From Bacteroidales bacterium UBA3663 (GTDB lineage: Bacteria; Bacteroidota; Bacteroidia; Bacteroidales; UBA3663), in NCBI GenBank assembly GCA_002373755.1, contig DFJU01000042.1, forward strand, positions 359 to 9,854: a stretch of DNA of 9,496 bases, in the 5' to 3' direction. The position numbers were made by a program, and so were the translations under genes. Of this stretch, positions 7,013-9,496 are shown piece after piece. Under the pieces are notes generated by a model, which was given only the letters and a program-made list of their open reading frames with translations, had not been told where the DNA came from and made no database searches. Each line of letters starts with the position of its first letter. The stretch's first letter is position 1.

Positions 7013-7074
7013 GAAAAGGGGAGTGAAAAGGGGAGTGTAGAGACGTGGCGAGCCGCGTCTCAGGAGTGAAAGGG
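7013..7074 (+). repeat. Short repeats interrupted by a palindrome
   Basis: GAAAAGGGGAGT occurs twice in tandem (7013-7024, 7025-7036). A hairpin follows, with 7040-7048 pairing with 7053-7061 (GAGACG/CGTCTC outer arms, one T-G wobble, CGAG loop). A further GGAGTGAAAGGG (7063-7074) resembles the tandem unit. GGAGTG therefore flanks the palindrome on both sides (7032-7037 and 7063-7068). There is no T-run after the hairpin, so it is not a normal terminator. A dispersed palindromic repeat inserted in the tandem units is a reasonable guess. Confidence 0.6.
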
Positions 7075-7175
7075 ACAATAGAAAAAGTCCGTCAAGCACA
7101 TCGGCCGATTTTACTCTGTTTCAAAACTGTAAATAAGAAAACCGAAATAACAACTTAAACAAAAATCAAACAACA

Positions 7176-8306
7176 ATGAAAATGAATTGGAAGAACATGC
7201 TCACCGTGGCAATGATGGCCACTGTAGCAATTTCGGTCACTTCATGTGACGATGACGACAACGATGACGAACTCTCGGCCAAGGAGAAGACCCTTCAGGT
7301 CGTGAACAAAAACTTTGTCGAAAATACGCTTCAGCCAACTTATGAAGGTCTGGTTGCAGCTACCGGCAAGATGATTAGCAACATTGAGGCCAAGGATTAT
7401 GAGGCCGCTGCTACCTCATGGAAGGAGGCCCGCAAGTACTGGGAGTGGTCGGAGGCATTCCTGTTCGGTGCTGCATCGACCTACGGCATTGACCCACACA
7501 TCGACACATGGCCATTCGACGCCGCTTCGTTCGAGAACTATATGGACAGGTATAAGCCTGCTACCAACGAGTCGGATGCTGCTATCCTTGAAGAGGCCAT
7601 CGCCACCGGCCGGAGCTTGACCGGCTTCCACGCTGTCGAGTATCTGTTGTTCCGCAACGGAGCTGTTCGCACCAACTTGACCGACGACGAGGCATGGTTT
7701 GCAAAGGCTGCTGCCGAAGACCTCTACCTGAATGCCTGCAAGCTGGTTGAAGCTTGGGACGGCGACCTGACAGATGCTCAGGAGGCAATGCTTGAAGAGG
7801 CTGAATTTGAGGCCGATGACTTCGGCGACGAGTTCGAGGACGCTGGTTTCGCCGGTTCACGCTGGAAGACCGTCACCGCCGCTACTGTCGAGATTATCGA
7901 GGGCTGCCAGGACATCATCGACGAGGTTGCCCACAGCAAGATCGGTGCTCCATACACGGGCGAGGATGAGAACTACATCGAGTCACCACACGCCTACAAT
8001 TCAATCACCGACTTCTACGACAACATCATGTCGGTCAAGAACTCGCTCTATGGCCTGACTCCATCGGACAACAACACAGGCATCACCGCTCCGGCTGCCG
8101 GCTCGCTCATCACCTATTCGCTGGTTTCGGCTCCAACCGAGACTGCCAAGGTCACTGCCGCACTTGAGGCTGCCCTGTTGGCCATCAACAATATGCCAAA
8201 GCCATTCGTCCAGAACTACAAGGATGCCAAGGTCGGCCTTGCCATCGAGGCTCTTGAGGCTCTCGACTCGACATTGAACGACTTGAAGAATGCCATTGGC
8301 GAATAA
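7176..8306 (+). CDS. Imelysin (M75) family lipoprotein
   Basis: A 376-residue lipoprotein of the imelysin family, whose members (IrpA, the EfeO M75 domain, ICMP) take part in iron uptake at the cell envelope. The signal peptide ends in VTSC with Cys24 as lipid site, and DDDDNDDE follows directly, an acidic run expected to promote surface export in Bacteroidota. Family signatures are the helix with SWKEARKYWEWSEAFLFG, the YGIDPHIDTWPFD block (residues 103-115), and GFHAVE (150-155), which is the GxHxxE motif proposed as the metal site. The remainder is helical, as expected. Nine of its eleven prolines use CCA, unlike the neighbouring genes, which suggests high expression. The start is clear: the ATG precedes the signal peptide and follows an A-rich leader. 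No promoter matching the consensus was found in the 175-bp gap, so it is probably co-transcribed with the porin gene. Protease activity is not expected for this branch. Confidence 0.93.
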   Translation: MKMNWKNMLTVAMMATVAISVTSCDDDDNDDELSAKEKTLQVVNKNFVENTLQPTYEGLVAATGKMISNIEAKDYEAAATSWKEARKYWEWSEAFLFGAASTYGIDPHIDTWPFDAASFENYMDRYKPATNESDAAILEEAIATGRSLTGFHAVEYLLFRNGAVRTNLTDDEAWFAKAAAEDLYLNACKLVEAWDGDLTDAQEAMLEEAEFEADDFGDEFEDAGFAGSRWKTVTAATVEIIEGCQDIIDEVAHSKIGAPYTGEDENYIESPHAYNSITDFYDNIMSVKNSLYGLTPSDNNTGITAPAAGSLITYSLVSAPTETAKVTAALEAALLAINNMPKPFVQNYKDAKVGLAIEALEALDSTLNDLKNAIGE

Positions 8307-8340
8307 AAAAACGCGTAACCGAATAACAATAACCAACTTA

Positions 8341-8382
8341 TGGCAACCAGACGACCCGTTTTGCGGCCGTCTGGCTTTGCCG
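8341..8382 (+). other. Strong hairpin between the imelysin and cytochrome genes
   Basis: CCAGACG (8347-8353) pairs with CGTCTGG (8368-8374). After a 2-base bulge, GGCAA (8342-8346) pairs with TTGCC (8377-8381). No T-run follows; A residues do. It may protect the 3' end of a processed imelysin mRNA or reduce read-through into the cytochrome gene. It also contains an ATG (8340) in frame with the cytochrome gene. Confidence 0.55.
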
Positions 8383-8402
8383 TTAAAAAAAGTACAACTA
8401 TT

Positions 8403-9496
8403 ATGAAGACAATGAAAATTATGGGCCTGATGATGGCCGCAGCTGTCCTTGTCACCGCCTGCGAAGATGACGACAAGAACGAGGTCGAAAACACCTACAA
8501 GTCCGAATCGTTCGACGAGTCAGAATGGTATGCCGGCGGCGAACTGGGCACGTCGTTCAATGCATCGGCCAACGCCTTCGAGCAACCCACACCGGCCTGC
8601 GAAGAGAAGTTCTCGCAGTCGTTCAAGCTGGGCGAATACCTCTTTGAGAAGAACTTCAACACCAACACCGACGGCGCATTCTGCGGACTTGGTCCTGTAG
8701 CCGTCCGTCCGGGCTGTCTCTATTGCCATCCGGGCTACGGCCACGGCAAGCGTCAGACGTCGTACAGCGGCACGCAGCACGGCAACGGCTACCTGCTGGT
8801 CATCTACGACAAGCAGACCGAAAACTACATCTACTCGGTGGCCGGTATGCCGCAGACGTTGGCCTACGGTCCGTTCAAGGCTCCTATCGACGAGAAGCAG
8901 ATTACCATCGACTGGCTCGACTACACCGACGACTGGGGCAACACTTTCCCCGACGGCGAGACCTATTCGCTCATCTATCCCGAGGTAAACATCCCACGTT
9001 CAGCCTACTATGCGCCTCTCATGGCCATGCGCAACGGCGAATATGTCGAAGTGGGCGTTGACGAGGTCGGCGTGAAGCTCGAATCGACCATCGGCGTCTA
9101 TGGAACCGGCCTGACCGATGCCATTCCCGACGACTCGATTACGGCTCAGTGGGCCAAGGAGGAGAACGCCTACAACAAGGGCTACATCAAGAACTTCCGC
9201 ACCGACTGGTTTGAGAATGGCCAATGGAAATCGTACTACAGCAACTCGCGTCAGGGCGACGGCACAAAGTACGTGCGCCGCTACACCTACGCCATGTCGC
9301 GCGGCCCGATTCTGGACGCTGCCGGAGCCAATGCCATCTGGAACATCACCAACGTGACGCGCTCAGACCGCCACTTCCTCTACAGCACGCCTGCCTGGGC
9401 ACAGGCTCAGAGCCAGGATGCTGACGTGATAGCCTACATCAAGGAGCACGGCAAGAGCGAGTCGAGCATACTGCACCCCTACTATGCCGACGGCAC
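8403..9496 (+). CDS. Di-haem oxidoreductase family (DUF1111) c-type cytochrome lipoprotein, 3' end missing
   Basis: The first 364 residues of a secreted redox protein; the frame is still open at the window end. The signal peptide ends in VTAC with Cys20 lipidated, followed by EDDDKNE, which again suggests surface exposure. The order of motifs matches DUF1111/COG3488 proteins: GGELGTSFNASANAF (about 45-59), GEYLF, GLGPVAVRPGC, the haem c site C105-LY-C108-H109 with the family's GYGHGKR tail, DGETYSLIYPEVNI, and GTGLTDAIPDDSI. Members usually carry a second CxxCH further on, here expected beyond the window. The ATG at 8403 is chosen because it opens the lipoprotein signal; an in-frame ATG at 8340 would add 21 residues from within a hairpin. 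The gene follows imelysin by 96 bp, a pairing seen in iron-related loci. A role in reducing or oxidising a metal or thiol is inferred, not shown. Confidence 0.88.
   Translation, partial: MKTMKIMGLMMAAAVLVTACEDDDKNEVENTYKSESFDESEWYAGGELGTSFNASANAFEQPTPACEEKFSQSFKLGEYLFEKNFNTNTDGAFCGLGPVAVRPGCLYCHPGYGHGKRQTSYSGTQHGNGYLLVIYDKQTENYIYSVAGMPQTLAYGPFKAPIDEKQITIDWLDYTDDWGNTFPDGETYSLIYPEVNIPRSAYYAPLMAMRNGEYVEVGVDEVGVKLESTIGVYGTGLTDAIPDDSITAQWAKEENAYNKGYIKNFRTDWFENGQWKSYYSNSRQGDGTKYVRRYTYAMSRGPILDAAGANAIWNITNVTRSDRHFLYSTPAWAQAQSQDADVIAYIKEHGKSESSILHPYYADG

Noticed and set aside
7075..7175. A separate promoter for the imelysin gene
   Set aside because: TACTCTGT near 7115 is the closest to TAnnTTTG but lacks the core TTTG, and no suitable -33 element is spaced upstream.
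8340..8402. Upstream in-frame ATG for the cytochrome gene
   Set aside because: It would place 21 basic and polar residues before the lipoprotein signal and lies within a hairpin; the ATG at 8403 gives a standard lipoprotein signal.
1..9496. CRISPR array, insertion sequence, or phage defence genes
   Set aside because: No regularly spaced repeats, transposase motifs or nuclease-type genes were found on either strand.

Overview
The window reads as chromosomal DNA of a GC-rich member of the Bacteroidales (phylum Bacteroidota). The evidence is a Bacteroidota-type topoisomerase IV subunit A, lipoproteins with acidic residues straight after the lipobox cysteine, A-rich translation starts with almost no Shine-Dalgarno sequences, and two promoters with the phylum's TTG-N20-TAnnTTTG form. 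The genus cannot be fixed from this sequence. All confident genes are on the + strand.

Region 1 (2-4760) is a tightly packed operon. It holds the 3' part of the topoisomerase IV A gene (parC-like), a secreted protein of probable beta-barrel type that overlaps it by 50 bp, an S41-family protease-like lipoprotein joined to the latter by an ATGA overlap, and a D-2-hydroxyacid dehydrogenase of the glycerate dehydrogenase type 8 bp further on. A 16-bp hairpin closes the operon.

Region 2 (4802-5410) has a promoter, a tRNA-Leu (anticodon UAG) and a terminator with a GAGA tetraloop. A short AT-rich gene for a small one-pass membrane protein follows, with its own strong terminator. This gene has a base composition and a ribosome binding site unlike its neighbours and looks recently acquired.

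Region 3 (5556-9496) begins with a promoter and a possible operator. It encodes an outer-membrane porin-like barrel, an imelysin (M75) lipoprotein and a di-haem oxidoreductase (DUF1111-type) c-type cytochrome lipoprotein that is cut off by the window end. Imelysin and DUF1111 proteins are recurrent neighbours in iron-related loci. The set looks like a cell-surface or periplasmic redox module for iron (or another metal), with a barrel as its outer-membrane partner. The gaps inside it contain a palindrome set in short repeats (7013-7074) and a strong hairpin without a U-tract (8341-8382). No gap between genes exceeds 300 bases.
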